A stretch of 64,000 bases of DNA from Marinobacter maroccanus (lineage in GTDB: Bacteria > Pseudomonadota > Gammaproteobacteria > Pseudomonadales > Oleiphilaceae): contig NZ_PSSX01000001.1 in assembly GCF_002933275.1 (NCBI RefSeq), forward strand, positions 372,001 to 436,000, written 5' to 3'. Positions 9,385 through 16,609 of this stretch are shown piece by piece (positions within the stretch are counted from its first letter, which is position 1; each line of letters starts with the position of its first letter). The position numbers and the translations under genes were made by a program. The notes under the pieces were generated by a model, which worked only from the letters and a program-made list of their open reading frames with translations, was not told where the DNA came from and made no database searches.

Positions 9385-9876
9385 TCACTGGTCCCGAGGA
9401 TCAGGATTATCCAGTATGGTCTGCGTTTGGGTAGACCGGAATTCTTCCACGGCTTCCCGTACATTGTTGTCGGAGGTGCCGATAATCTGTGCTGCCAGCA
9501 GGCCAGCATTGGTGGCGCCTGCTTTGCCGATGGCCAGGGTGCCGACGGCGATGCCGCCGGGCATCTGGACGATGGACAGCAACGAATCCAGACCGTTCAG
9601 GGCTTTGGACTGAACAGGCACACCCAGGACCGGCAGGGCGGTTTGTGAGGCAACCATACCCGGCAGGTGCGCTGCGCCGCCGGCGCCGGCAATAATGACT
9701 TTCAGACCGCGGTCTGCGGCGGTTTTGGCGTAGTCAAACAGCAGATCCGGAGTGCGATGAGCCGAGACGACTTTGGTTTCATAGGCCACGCCGAGTTTTT
9801 CGAGCATGTTGGCGGCGTGTTCCATGGTGGGCCAGTCGGATTTGGAGCCCATGATGAGTCCTACAAGCGGCTGCAT
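9385..9876 (-). CDS. purE: N5-carboxyaminoimidazole ribonucleotide mutase
   Basis: PurE (163 residues, class I) converts N5-CAIR to CAIR in purine synthesis. The substrate-binding stretch [13 protein letters not shown] and the later [13 protein letters not shown] and [14 protein letters not shown] are diagnostic. The start at 9876 gives the usual length; an ATG at 9912 would add 12 residues ([12 protein letters not shown]) not typical of the family. It is upstream of purK on the same strand. The gene is flanked on both sides by members of the palindromic element family (9267-9358 and 9957-10062). Confidence 0.96.
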   Translation of the reverse strand: MQPLVGLIMGSKSDWPTMEHAANMLEKLGVAYETKVVSAHRTPDLLFDYAKTAADRGLKVIIAGAGGAAHLPGMVASQTALPVLGVPVQSKALNGLDSLLSIVQMPGGIAVGTLAIGKAGATNAGLLAAQIIGTSDNNVREAVEEFRSTQTQTILDNPDPRDQ

Positions 9877-9956
9877 ATGCAACAGTCCTGTGATAATTGG
9901 AAAGCCGGCCATTGTATGTTTTGCCTACTTACCATGCAACAAAGCCCGGTGCAGGT

Positions 9957-10062
9957 CGTGGTTGGCATTTCTTTTCCAGAAACCGCTACGAGCACTTCCA
10001 TGTGCGCTTGACTGAAGCCATCCATGGCTTCAGACATTTCTGGAAAAGAAATCCCAACCACG
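9957..10062 (+). repeat. Palindromic intergenic element, copy B (short form), upstream of purE
   Basis: Outer arms of 26 bases (9957-9982 and 10037-10062; arm begins CGTGGTTGGCATTTC) pair with one mismatch. Inside are the conserved core hairpin (GCTACGAGCAC, TTCC, ATGTGCGCTTG) and a second hairpin GAAGCCATCCATGGCTTC. It sits in the divergent space between purE and the gene at 10172. The spurious short ORFs crossing it are not credible genes. Confidence 0.85.
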
Positions 10063-10171
10063 CCCCAGACCTCAGTGTGGTCTTCCCGTAATGCACCTTT
10101 ATTTCACCCTGCTTATAAGTATAGGTATTATCGGACCTTATTGTTTTAACCGTCCATAGTCAGGAGCTGTA

Positions 10172-11152
10172 ATGGAACCCATCCGTCCAGATGATGATGA
10201 GCTGAGGGCTGAACGACCAATTGGTAGTGCCGAGCAGAAGAAGCCGGCAGTGAAAAAGTCCAGGCCATCTTCCGGTGGGAAAGGCGAGCCGTCGACACCA
10301 ACGAAGCCTCCCAAAGGTGGCAAGGGCGGTAACGGGAGCAGTGGCGGTAATGGTCGCGGTAGCTCGGCGATGCTGTGGCTGCTGTTGATTGTGCTGGCCG
10401 TTGCGGCCGGGGCTGGTTGGTATTCGCAGGAGCAGCGGGTTCAGGCGTTGGAAGGTCAGCTTGAGGAAGCGGATTACTGGGCCCGTCAGAGCAAGCTGGC
10501 GCTGGCCCGGTTTGAGGGTGAGCTTTCGGAGACGGGGGAGAACCTGCAGGAGCGGGGGGCGTCGCTGGAGGACCAGCTGGCAGCGAATAAAAAGCGTCTT
10601 GATACGGCGGACAGTGAGATCCGGAAGCTTTGGGCGATTGCCAATGAGCGCAACAAGAAGCGTCTGGATGAACAGCAGGAGCGGATTGCTGCGCTGGAAT
10701 CCGGCCTTGCGGAGGGTAAAAAGTCGATTGGCGCTCTGGAGACGTCGGTAGAGAAGGTTCGGTCGTCGCTTTCAGCGGATATTGCTGCTCTGAAGCAGCA
10801 GACGGAGACGTCGATCACAGCGCTGCAGGATGCCAACCGGCAGGCAACGGATCAGTTGACGAAACTGAGTCAGCAGCTGGCGGATGTGGATCAGGTCATC
10901 GAGAGCCGCATCCGGCGGTTTGAACAGGAGCAGAAACTCGGGATCAGTGGCATGGAGGGGCGGATTTCGGCCCTGGAGCGGGAGACGGATGAGCTGGCCG
11001 GCGATGGCCGGGTTCAGGCGCTCCGGAATGAGGTGGCCAGCCTCAAGCGAACGGTCGAGTCCATCGATGCTTCCCGTTCACAGCTGACTTCCCGTCTGGT
11101 TCGGCTGTCTGAAGAGGTGAATCAGCTGCGGAGTCAGGTCAGCGGGCAGTAA
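10172..11152 (+). CDS. Single-pass membrane coiled-coil protein of unknown function
   Basis: I do not recognise a named family. The 326-residue protein has an acidic start, then a low-complexity Lys/Pro/Gly/Ser-rich cytoplasmic tail (residues 20-65), one membrane segment (about 66-84, AMLWLLLIVLAVAAGAGWY), and a long heptad-rich helical region to the C-terminus. That region is rich in Leu, Glu, Gln and Arg with no catalytic motif (for example ALEGQLEEADYWARQSKLAL). This suggests a periplasmic coiled coil anchored to the inner membrane, perhaps a scaffold. The start at 10172 is supported by an AGGAG about 7 bases upstream. No partner gene is adjacent; the next gene is a lipoprotein 140 bases downstream. 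Confidence 0.75.
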   Translation: MEPIRPDDDELRAERPIGSAEQKKPAVKKSRPSSGGKGEPSTPTKPPKGGKGGNGSSGGNGRGSSAMLWLLLIVLAVAAGAGWYSQEQRVQALEGQLEEADYWARQSKLALARFEGELSETGENLQERGASLEDQLAANKKRLDTADSEIRKLWAIANERNKKRLDEQQERIAALESGLAEGKKSIGALETSVEKVRSSLSADIAALKQQTETSITALQDANRQATDQLTKLSQQLADVDQVIESRIRRFEQEQKLGISGMEGRISALERETDELAGDGRVQALRNEVASLKRTVESIDASRSQLTSRLVRLSEEVNQLRSQVSGQ

Positions 11153-11292
11153 CTGGCCCGCAGAGCATTTTGGTCTTAGGCATTTCGGGTTTTGTAACGG
11201 TTTGTAGCCATCCCTTGCGGTAGCTCTCATTTCTGGCGATTTGCAGTTGTTATGATCAGGCAACTCGCAATCAGGATGAAGAGTTAACAACA

Positions 11293-12165
11293 ATGAAAAC
11301 CCGAGTGCCTTCCGTTGTTCCCGTTCTCCGGCCGCTGGTGGCGGTATGTCTGTTGCTGGCGGTGTCGGGGTGTACGGTTTATCAGTCCATTGGTAAAAGC
11401 GTCGGCTCGTTCCTGCACCCGGTTTCCGGCCATGATTTCGTCCACATTGATAATGACAGCTGGGACCGGCGCAATGCCGTGCTGTATTTCTACCGGACCC
11501 ATTCCCAATGGGCGGCCGACGAGATCGAAGCGCCCAGTGTCTACATTGACGACACCCACTATTTCAACATCCGCAACGACAGCTTCACCTGGCTGGAGGT
11601 AAGCCCCGGGGAGCGCCATATTGCCATGCGCCGGCCGTTGCTGGGGCTGGAGGGGATGAACTCCTTCAGTCTGAGCCTGATCGCCGATGCCACATTGGAA
11701 GTTGAGCCAGGCCAGATCTATTACCTGCGTTATAACGAGCTCTCAGAGCCGGGCCAACGGCATCCGGATCTGGATCCGGACCACCCGCTGACTCAGGGCG
11801 ACCTGCAGCTGGTGACGCGGGAATACGCCATGCAGGCAGAGGAGATTGTTTCCACCCGTTTTCTGAACAGTGATCTGTTGGCACCGAACCACGCGGCTAC
11901 CTCGATTGTGGAAGTGAACGAAGATCTGGATTACGAGCGGCAACTGGTGTTGCTGGAAGAGGAGCGGGAACTGGAGATCGAGCGCTTGAAGGAAGAGGGC
12001 AAGTACGAGTCGGCTTCCTGGTTCTGGCCATTCGGCGGTGGCCCCACGGTTCCCCTGGAGACAGATCGCAAGATTGAGAAACTGGAGCAGGAATACGCGG
12101 AACTGGAGCTGGAACGAGAGCGGCGGGAAGAAGCAGAATCCGGCGGCGGCTGGTGGATTTTCTGA
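11293..12165 (+). CDS. DUF2846 domain lipoprotein
   Basis: This 290-residue envelope lipoprotein has an N-terminal signal (PLVAVCLLLAVSGC) ending in a lipobox Cys near residue 35. The middle region resembles the DUF2846 fold, with PSVYIDDTHYFNI and then LEVSPGERHIAMRRP, a small beta-rich domain of unknown role. The C-terminal 80 residues are highly charged and probably coiled-coil (repeated ERELEIERLKEE-type sequence) and end in a Gly-Gly-Trp-Trp tail. The function is unknown. Confidence 0.8.
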   Translation: MKTRVPSVVPVLRPLVAVCLLLAVSGCTVYQSIGKSVGSFLHPVSGHDFVHIDNDSWDRRNAVLYFYRTHSQWAADEIEAPSVYIDDTHYFNIRNDSFTWLEVSPGERHIAMRRPLLGLEGMNSFSLSLIADATLEVEPGQIYYLRYNELSEPGQRHPDLDPDHPLTQGDLQLVTREYAMQAEEIVSTRFLNSDLLAPNHAATSIVEVNEDLDYERQLVLLEEERELEIERLKEEGKYESASWFWPFGGGPTVPLETDRKIEKLEQEYAELELERERREEAESGGGWWIF

Positions 12166-12214
12166 GTGCTGACTACACTGACGGCAGGTGAAAGACGCGG
12201 GAACTTCAAAAACA

Positions 12215-12472
12215 ATGGCTCTCAAGGATTCTCTCAGACTCAGATTCGAAAAACTGGCAGACGATGTTGTCCCTCAGCTTCTAGAGAGCTGGGGTGATCT
12301 GCAGAAACGGCTGGATGACCTGAACTGTTCCCTGGCCAACCGGGCCGTGCCGGAAGACAGGCGCAGCCGTGTCAGCGAGTTGTCCCTGCAGGAGAAAGCG
12401 CAGGAGGCGGGACAGGATCGTCCGGTTGTGCGAGCCGTTAAAGCGGCGGGCAAGGGCTCGCGGCAAAAGTGA
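12215..12472 (+). CDS. Small conserved-looking hypothetical protein
   Basis: This 85-residue protein has an amphipathic helical first half (RLRFEKLADDVVPQLLESWG) and a basic C-terminus (KAAGKGSRQK). No family is recognised and there is no membrane segment. The ATG at 12215 is preferred; a GTG at 12188 would extend it by 9 residues. It follows the lipoprotein gene by 49 bases on the same strand and could be cotranscribed. Codon use looks normal for the window. It could be a small cytoplasmic regulatory or nucleoid-associated protein, but there is no direct evidence. Confidence 0.55.
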   Translation: MALKDSLRLRFEKLADDVVPQLLESWGDLQKRLDDLNCSLANRAVPEDRRSRVSELSLQEKAQEAGQDRPVVRAVKAAGKGSRQK

Positions 12473-12538
12473 ATTTGCTCAAAAACCGTACGCTTTTGAA
12501 TGGCTTGCAGGTTTTTTCAGAAATTTCAGGGAAAATAT

Positions 12539-12566
12539 TTGACACCGCCAGCCAAATGCTTAAAAT
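12539..12566 (+). promoter_or_regulatory. Strong sigma-70 promoter of the Val-Asp-Val tRNA cluster
   Basis: TTGACA (12539-12544), a 16-base spacer and TAAAAT (12561-12566), followed by a GC-rich discriminator (GCGCC) typical of stable RNA promoters. The first tRNA begins about 67 bases further on. Confidence 0.75.
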
Positions 12567-12633
12567 GCGCCTCTCACTTGGTTGAGACAGCAACGCTGGC
12601 CAGCAAGTGAGCGCCTTTGAAAGGCTTGAAAGT

Positions 12634-12709
12634 GGGTGGTTAGCTCAGCTGGGAGAGCATCGCCCTTACAAGGCGAGGGTCACTGGTTCGATCCCAGTAC
12701 CACCCACCA
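12634..12709 (+). tRNA. tRNA-Val (anticodon TAC)
   Basis: A complete 76-base cloverleaf with acceptor GGGTGGT/ACCACCC, D stem GCTC/GAGC, anticodon loop CTTACAA (anticodon TAC), T arm with TTCGATC, and encoded CCA. It is identical to the copy at 12876. Confidence 0.97.
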
Positions 12710-12776
12710 CTTTCAAATGCATCACCGGATCACCCCATCCGGTTTCAGGTTCGGGCCCGAGGGCCGGAATTGATGC

Positions 12777-12853
12777 GGAGCGGTAGTTCAGTTGGTTAGA
12801 ATACCGGCCTGTCACGCCGGGGGTCGCGGGTTCGAGTCCCGTCCGCTCCGCCA
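12777..12853 (+). tRNA. tRNA-Asp (anticodon GTC)
   Basis: A complete 77-base cloverleaf with acceptor GGAGCGG/CCGCTCC, anticodon loop CTGTCAC (GTC), T loop TTCGAGT, discriminator G (an identity element for Asp) and encoded CCA. Confidence 0.97.
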
Positions 12854-12875
12854 TTTTTATTCAAGAAGTATACCC

Positions 12876-12951
12876 GGGTGGTTAGCTCAGCTGGGAGAGC
12901 ATCGCCCTTACAAGGCGAGGGTCACTGGTTCGATCCCAGTACCACCCACCA
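12876..12951 (+). tRNA. tRNA-Val (anticodon TAC), second copy
   Basis: Identical over 76 bases to the tRNA at 12634-12709, anticodon loop CTTACAA, encoded CCA. It is the last gene of the cluster and is followed directly by a strong terminator. Confidence 0.97.
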
Positions 12952-12962
12952 AAATTCTGAAG

Positions 12963-12996
12963 AAGGGCCGATCCGCAAGGATCGGCCCTTTTTTTG
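12963..12996 (+). terminator. Rho-independent terminator of the tRNA cluster
   Basis: An 11-bp stem AAGGGCCGATC / GATCGGCCCTT with loop CGCAAG and a run of T residues directly after, 11 bases past the last tRNA. Confidence 0.92.
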
Positions 12997-13006
12997 TGTC
13001 TTGGTT

Positions 13007-13090
13007 GTCGGATTACGCCGTCGGCTAATCCGACCTACAAAGACTTCAAAGACACCCCGTAGGTCGGATTAGGCGAAGCCGTAATCCGAC
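13007..13090. repeat. REP-like inverted repeat pair (BIME-like)
   Basis: Two 32-base units in opposite orientation: 13007-13038 and 13059-13090. The right unit reads GTAGGTCGGATTAG, then GCGAAGCCGTAATCCGAC. Each unit is itself a palindrome. The same unit pair recurs at 51744-51834. It lies between the tRNA terminator and the 3' end of the convergent ketoreductase gene. Confidence 0.88.
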
Positions 13091-13109
13091 ACCGAGGCCC
13101 GGTCGATTC

Positions 13110-14516
13110 TTACTTGCCTATCAAAGACTGCCCGCAAACCCGCACAACATTGCCATTCACTCCATTGGACGCAGGGCTGCAATACCAGGCGATGGCTTCG
13201 GCCACATCCACTGGCTGCCCGCCCTGGGACAGGCTGTTCATCCTGCGACCGGCCTCGCGGATGGTGACCGGCATGGCCGCGGTCATCTGGGTTTCGATAA
13301 ATCCGGGGGCAATGGCGTTGATGGTCACGCCGTTTTTCAGTTGCCGGGCCATGGCCTCCACATACCCGATTACCCCGCACTTGGCAGTTGAGTAGTTGGT
13401 CTGCCCGAAGTTACCGGCAATACCACTGATGGAAGAAATGCAGACAATGCGGCCGTTTTCTTTCATAAGCTCGCGCTTTGCAAGTTCCTCGTCGATCAAC
13501 TCCTCGGCGGTCAGGTTGACCGCGATCGTCATGTCCCAGAAGTGCTCCGGCATGTTGCCCAGGGTTTTGTCGCGGGTAATGCCCGCATTGTGAATAACCA
13601 GGTCAACCCCGCTGAAATGCTCTTCGATGAAGTCGGCAATGAGCTTTGGTGCTTTGTCGTCGGTAATGTCACAGGCCAGAGCCTTGCCGTTGATGGCGGA
13701 GGTGACCTTTTGCAGATCTTCCATGGCTGGCGGAATGTCGAGGCCAATAACGGTGGCGCCGTCCCGCGCCAGGGTCTCTGCAATGGCGGCCCCGATGCCA
13801 CGGGAGGCGCCCGTGACCAGTGCGACTTTTCCGGTCAGTGGGGCGACGGGGTTGGTCGTGGGCGCTGAATCGCTTTTGCCGATCTTGACGACCTGGCCGG
13901 ATACATAGGCAGAGCGGGCAGAGAGGAAGAATCGCACGCTGGAGCCCAGTTGCTTCTCTGCTCCCGGCGCCATCCACAGCAGGTTTGCCGTGGAGCCTTT
14001 TTTGCCGATTTCCTTACCCACGCTGCGAACAAATCCTTCGAGGGCCTGCTGTGCAGCGGCCTGGGGCGCTTTTCTGCAGGTGGCGGGGTTCTGGCCAATG
14101 ACCAGAACGCGAGCGTTACTGCCGAGTTTTTTGATGGTGGGGTGGAAAAAATCGTAAAGGGCCCGGAGGTCGTCCGGTCCTTTCAACCCGGTGGCGTCGA
14201 ACACCAGGGCCGAGAATTTGTGGTCGATTTCTGACCCCAGATCCAGTGGTCGGGCTTTGTTCCCGGCTTTGGATGAGTCTTTCAGGCGGTCGTTGCCGCT
14301 GGCGTGGTGCAGCGTGGCGGCACTGGCGCTGAGGGTGCTGCCAATGGTCGCGATGGCTTTGCCGCCGGCTGCCGCACCAATGAGCACGTCACCTTCAATA
14401 AAGGGCTGGTCGGTTCGCTTGAGGCGCTTCAGCGGTACTGGCGCAGGCAGGCCGAGGGATTGTGCGGCGGTTTTGCCTACCGGGGTGTTTACTATTCTAA
14501 GATAGAGGTCAGACAT
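13110..14516 (-). CDS. fabG: 3-oxoacyl-(ACP or CoA) reductase, FabG4-type with extra N-terminal domain
   Basis: This 468-residue member of the short-chain dehydrogenase family probably reduces 3-oxoacyl thioesters with NAD(P)H. The C-terminal 250 residues form the catalytic SDR domain: cofactor motif TGASRGIGAAIAE, HNAGITRDKTL, and the Tyr375-x3-Lys379 pair in YSTAK. The N-terminal 200 residues look like a second, degenerate Rossmann-type domain without catalytic motifs, as in the high-molecular-weight FabG4 group. The start at 14516 (MSDLYLRIVN) is chosen over an upstream ATG at 14603. It is divergent from a thiolase gene, a pairing that suggests fatty-acid beta-oxidation or acyl-chain metabolism. 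Confidence 0.9.
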   Translation of the reverse strand: MSDLYLRIVNTPVGKTAAQSLGLPAPVPLKRLKRTDQPFIEGDVLIGAAAGGKAIATIGSTLSASAATLHHASGNDRLKDSSKAGNKARPLDLGSEIDHKFSALVFDATGLKGPDDLRALYDFFHPTIKKLGSNARVLVIGQNPATCRKAPQAAAQQALEGFVRSVGKEIGKKGSTANLLWMAPGAEKQLGSSVRFFLSARSAYVSGQVVKIGKSDSAPTTNPVAPLTGKVALVTGASRGIGAAIAETLARDGATVIGLDIPPAMEDLQKVTSAINGKALACDITDDKAPKLIADFIEEHFSGVDLVIHNAGITRDKTLGNMPEHFWDMTIAVNLTAEELIDEELAKRELMKENGRIVCISSISGIAGNFGQTNYSTAKCGVIGYVEAMARQLKNGVTINAIAPGFIETQMTAAMPVTIREAGRRMNSLSQGGQPVDVAEAIAWYCSPASNGVNGNVVRVCGQSLIGK

Positions 14517-14686
14517 GGGTGGCTTCCTTGTGTTTGCATTCGGGTTGCTGGATGCGAATCGTCCTACAGGGTAAAGAATCGGATAGTTTTTGGATTGACT
14601 CAATGCCTGTAGGGTGTTGTCAGGGGTGCCAATGAGGCATTGTCGGTTGTCGCTACACTTGTTTTCAGGTTGGGTTCAGGGAGCAA

Positions 14687-14866
14687 TGGGGTTGGGCTTC
14701 CCAAAACACGCCCATGAATACCCCTGCGGGGTCCAGCCAGCAATCACAGATTGCTGTCGTTCGGCTGTCGCATGAAGCTTCGCTTCATAAGCGCTCGGCC
14801 TCACCGATGTAGGGCTCGGGCGCGCCATCCCTGGCGCTCCACGGTTCTGGGAAGCCTTCCCCCAAT
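14687..14866 (+). repeat. Palindromic intergenic element, copy D (long form, variant core)
   Basis: This fills much of the 394-base gap between two divergent genes. Imperfect outer arms (around 14691-14707 and 14844-14861; GGCTTCCCA pairs inside them) enclose a core differing from the other copies (CATGAATA and GATGTAGGGCTCGG) and a second hairpin GCGCCATCCCTGGCGC. An 85-base module at 14721-14805 differs from the one in copy C by only three bases and has the same hairpins. I see no ORF or recognised RNA in the rest of the gap. Confidence 0.75.
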
Positions 14867-14910
14867 GTTCCCCCGGACATCACGGTTACTTCAAAACGGA
14901 TGAATTGATC

Positions 14911-16248
14911 ATGGCAGAAGCATCGAAAACTCCAAGTAAGAAAACCGCTACATCAAAAAAGACCACTGTCGCCCCCGCAGGTATTCGCCGCGTGGCGGTG
15001 ATGGGTGGTAACCGGATTCCGTTCGCGCGCTCCAATACAGCGTACAGCAAGATCAGTAATCAGGAGTTGTTGACGTCGGCGCTACGGGGGCTGGTGGATC
15101 GGTACGGTCTTGAGGGGCAGCGGCTGGGTGAGGTGGCTGCCGGGGCGGTTATCAAGCATTCTCGGGATTTTAATCTGACCCGTGAGGCGGTGATGAGTTG
15201 TGGGCTGGCGCCGGAGACGCCGGCGTACGATATCCAGCAGGCCTGTGGCACGGGGCTGGAGGCGGCTATTCTGGTGGCCAACAAGATTGCCCTGGGGCAG
15301 ATCGAGTGTGGCATTGCCGGAGGAACCGACACCACGTCGGATGCGCCGATTGGCGTGGGTGAGGGGCTTCGGGAGATTTTGCTGGATCTGAACCGGGCCA
15401 AGACCGCGGGCGAACGGCTTAAGATTCTGGGGCGGTTCCGGCCGGGCCATCTCAAGCCTGAGGTTCCGGAAAATGGCGAGCCCCGCACCGGTATGTCGAT
15501 GGGCGAGCATGCCCAGGTGACGGCAAAGGAGTGGGATATTGCCCGTGAGGATCAGGATAAGCTGGCCTTTGATAGCCACCAGAAGCTGGCAAAGGCCTAT
15601 GAGGAGGGTTTCTTCAACGATTTGCTGACGCCAATGGCGGGGCTTGAGAAAGACAACATTCTGCGGCCGGACACCACATTGGAGAAACTGGCCACGCTCA
15701 AGCCGGTTTTTGACCGGGAAAACGGCACCATGACGGCGGCCAACAGCACGGCGTTGACGGATGGCGCCTCATGCGTGTTGCTGGCCAGTGAGGAATGGGC
15801 GAAGGCTAATAATTACGAGGTCAAGGCCTGGCTGACGTTCTCCGAAGTAGCTGCCGTAGACTTCGTGGACAAGAAGGAAGGTCTGCTGATGGCGCCCGCC
15901 TATGCGGTGCCCCGGATGCTGGAGAAAGCGGGGCTGACTCTCCAGGATTTCGATTTCTATGAAATTCATGAAGCCTTCGCCGCTCAGGTACTCTGTACCC
16001 TGAAGGCCTGGGAGGATCCGGCCTTCTGCAAGGAGCGTCTGGGTCTGGACAAGCCGCTGGGCAGCATTGACCGCGACAAACTCAACGTCAAAGGCAGCAG
16101 TCTGGCCACCGGCCACCCCTTCGCGGCCACCGGTGCCCGCATCGTTGCGACGCTGGCCAAGTTGCTGGAGGAGAAGGGCAGCGGTCGAGGCCTCATTTCC
16201 ATCTGCGCGGCCGGTGGACAGGGGGTTACTGCGATTCTGGAAAGGTAA
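14911..16248 (+). CDS. Acetyl-CoA C-acyltransferase (thiolase, FadI-like)
   Basis: This 445-residue thiolase forms or cleaves 3-ketoacyl-CoA. The acyl-accepting Cys112 lies in QQACGTGLEAAI, the catalytic His in the segment SSLATGHPFAATGARI, and the second Cys in ISICAAGGQGVTAI. A 20-residue Lys/Thr-rich leader precedes the thiolase fold. The ATG at 14911 is chosen; a TTG six bases upstream is in frame. It is divergent from the FabG4-type reductase, so the two enzymes may serve consecutive steps of beta-oxidation. The length and the large loop insertions fit the FadI/trifunctional-beta branch better than biosynthetic PhaA. Confidence 0.92.
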   Translation: MAEASKTPSKKTATSKKTTVAPAGIRRVAVMGGNRIPFARSNTAYSKISNQELLTSALRGLVDRYGLEGQRLGEVAAGAVIKHSRDFNLTREAVMSCGLAPETPAYDIQQACGTGLEAAILVANKIALGQIECGIAGGTDTTSDAPIGVGEGLREILLDLNRAKTAGERLKILGRFRPGHLKPEVPENGEPRTGMSMGEHAQVTAKEWDIAREDQDKLAFDSHQKLAKAYEEGFFNDLLTPMAGLEKDNILRPDTTLEKLATLKPVFDRENGTMTAANSTALTDGASCVLLASEEWAKANNYEVKAWLTFSEVAAVDFVDKKEGLLMAPAYAVPRMLEKAGLTLQDFDFYEIHEAFAAQVLCTLKAWEDPAFCKERLGLDKPLGSIDRDKLNVKGSSLATGHPFAATGARIVATLAKLLEEKGSGRGLISICAAGGQGVTAILER

Positions 16249-16273
16249 GTTTGCGGAAAACTGGAACTTTCCT

Positions 16274-16302
16274 TTGACAGTGTCGGTCTCACCCCTTATC
16301 AT
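16274..16302 (+). promoter_or_regulatory. Near-consensus sigma-70 promoter before the initiator tRNA region
   Basis: A perfect TTGACA (16274-16279), 17 bases, then TATCAT (16297-16302). The expected start is near 16309, about 40 bases before the truncated tRNA copy but 168 bases before the intact tRNA-fMet. Confidence 0.8.
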
Positions 16303-16341
16303 GCGCGCCACGTTGATCAGGGGTTCCCTGAGAAACAACCA

Positions 16342-16382
16342 GTTTGATGCGGGGTAGAGCAGTCTGGCAGCTTGTCGGGCTC
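16342..16382 (+). pseudogene. Truncated copy of the initiator tRNA 5' half
   Basis: The 41 bases at 16342-16382 match 16471-16511 with two differences. They cover the flank GTTTGA plus tRNA positions from the 5' end through the 5' side of the anticodon arm. After that the sequence diverges: no T arm or CCA end is present. Further on, 16413-16436 holds an inverted copy of the anticodon arm (GAGCCCGACC), which can pair with the truncated copy. It cannot make a functional tRNA. Confidence 0.8.
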
Positions 16383-16476
16383 CCAATCCCGAGAAAGCCG
16401 GAGGGAGTCATCGACCTTCGGCTTATGAGCCCGACCAAGAGGCGGACTCATTAGAAAGAATTGATGAAAAGTTTGA

Positions 16477-16553
<77 letters not shown>

Positions 16554-16564
16554 TTATTGAAGTC

Positions 16565-16586
16565 AAGCCCGCTTTTGCGGGCTTTT
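16565..16586 (+). terminator. Rho-independent terminator of tRNA-fMet
   Basis: An 8-bp stem AAGCCCGC / GCGGGCTT with a TTTT loop and a following T-rich stretch, 12 bases past the tRNA. Confidence 0.88.
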
Positions 16587-16609
16587 CTGGTTTTTACTCT
16601 AGAGATCAT

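Noticed and set aside
9861..10061. Short frames crossing element B
   Set aside because: They follow the palindrome rather than any protein pattern, and differ between copies of the same element.
12666..12854. A 62-codon minus-strand frame over the tRNA cluster
   Set aside because: It is antisense to tRNA genes, a well-known source of false proteins.
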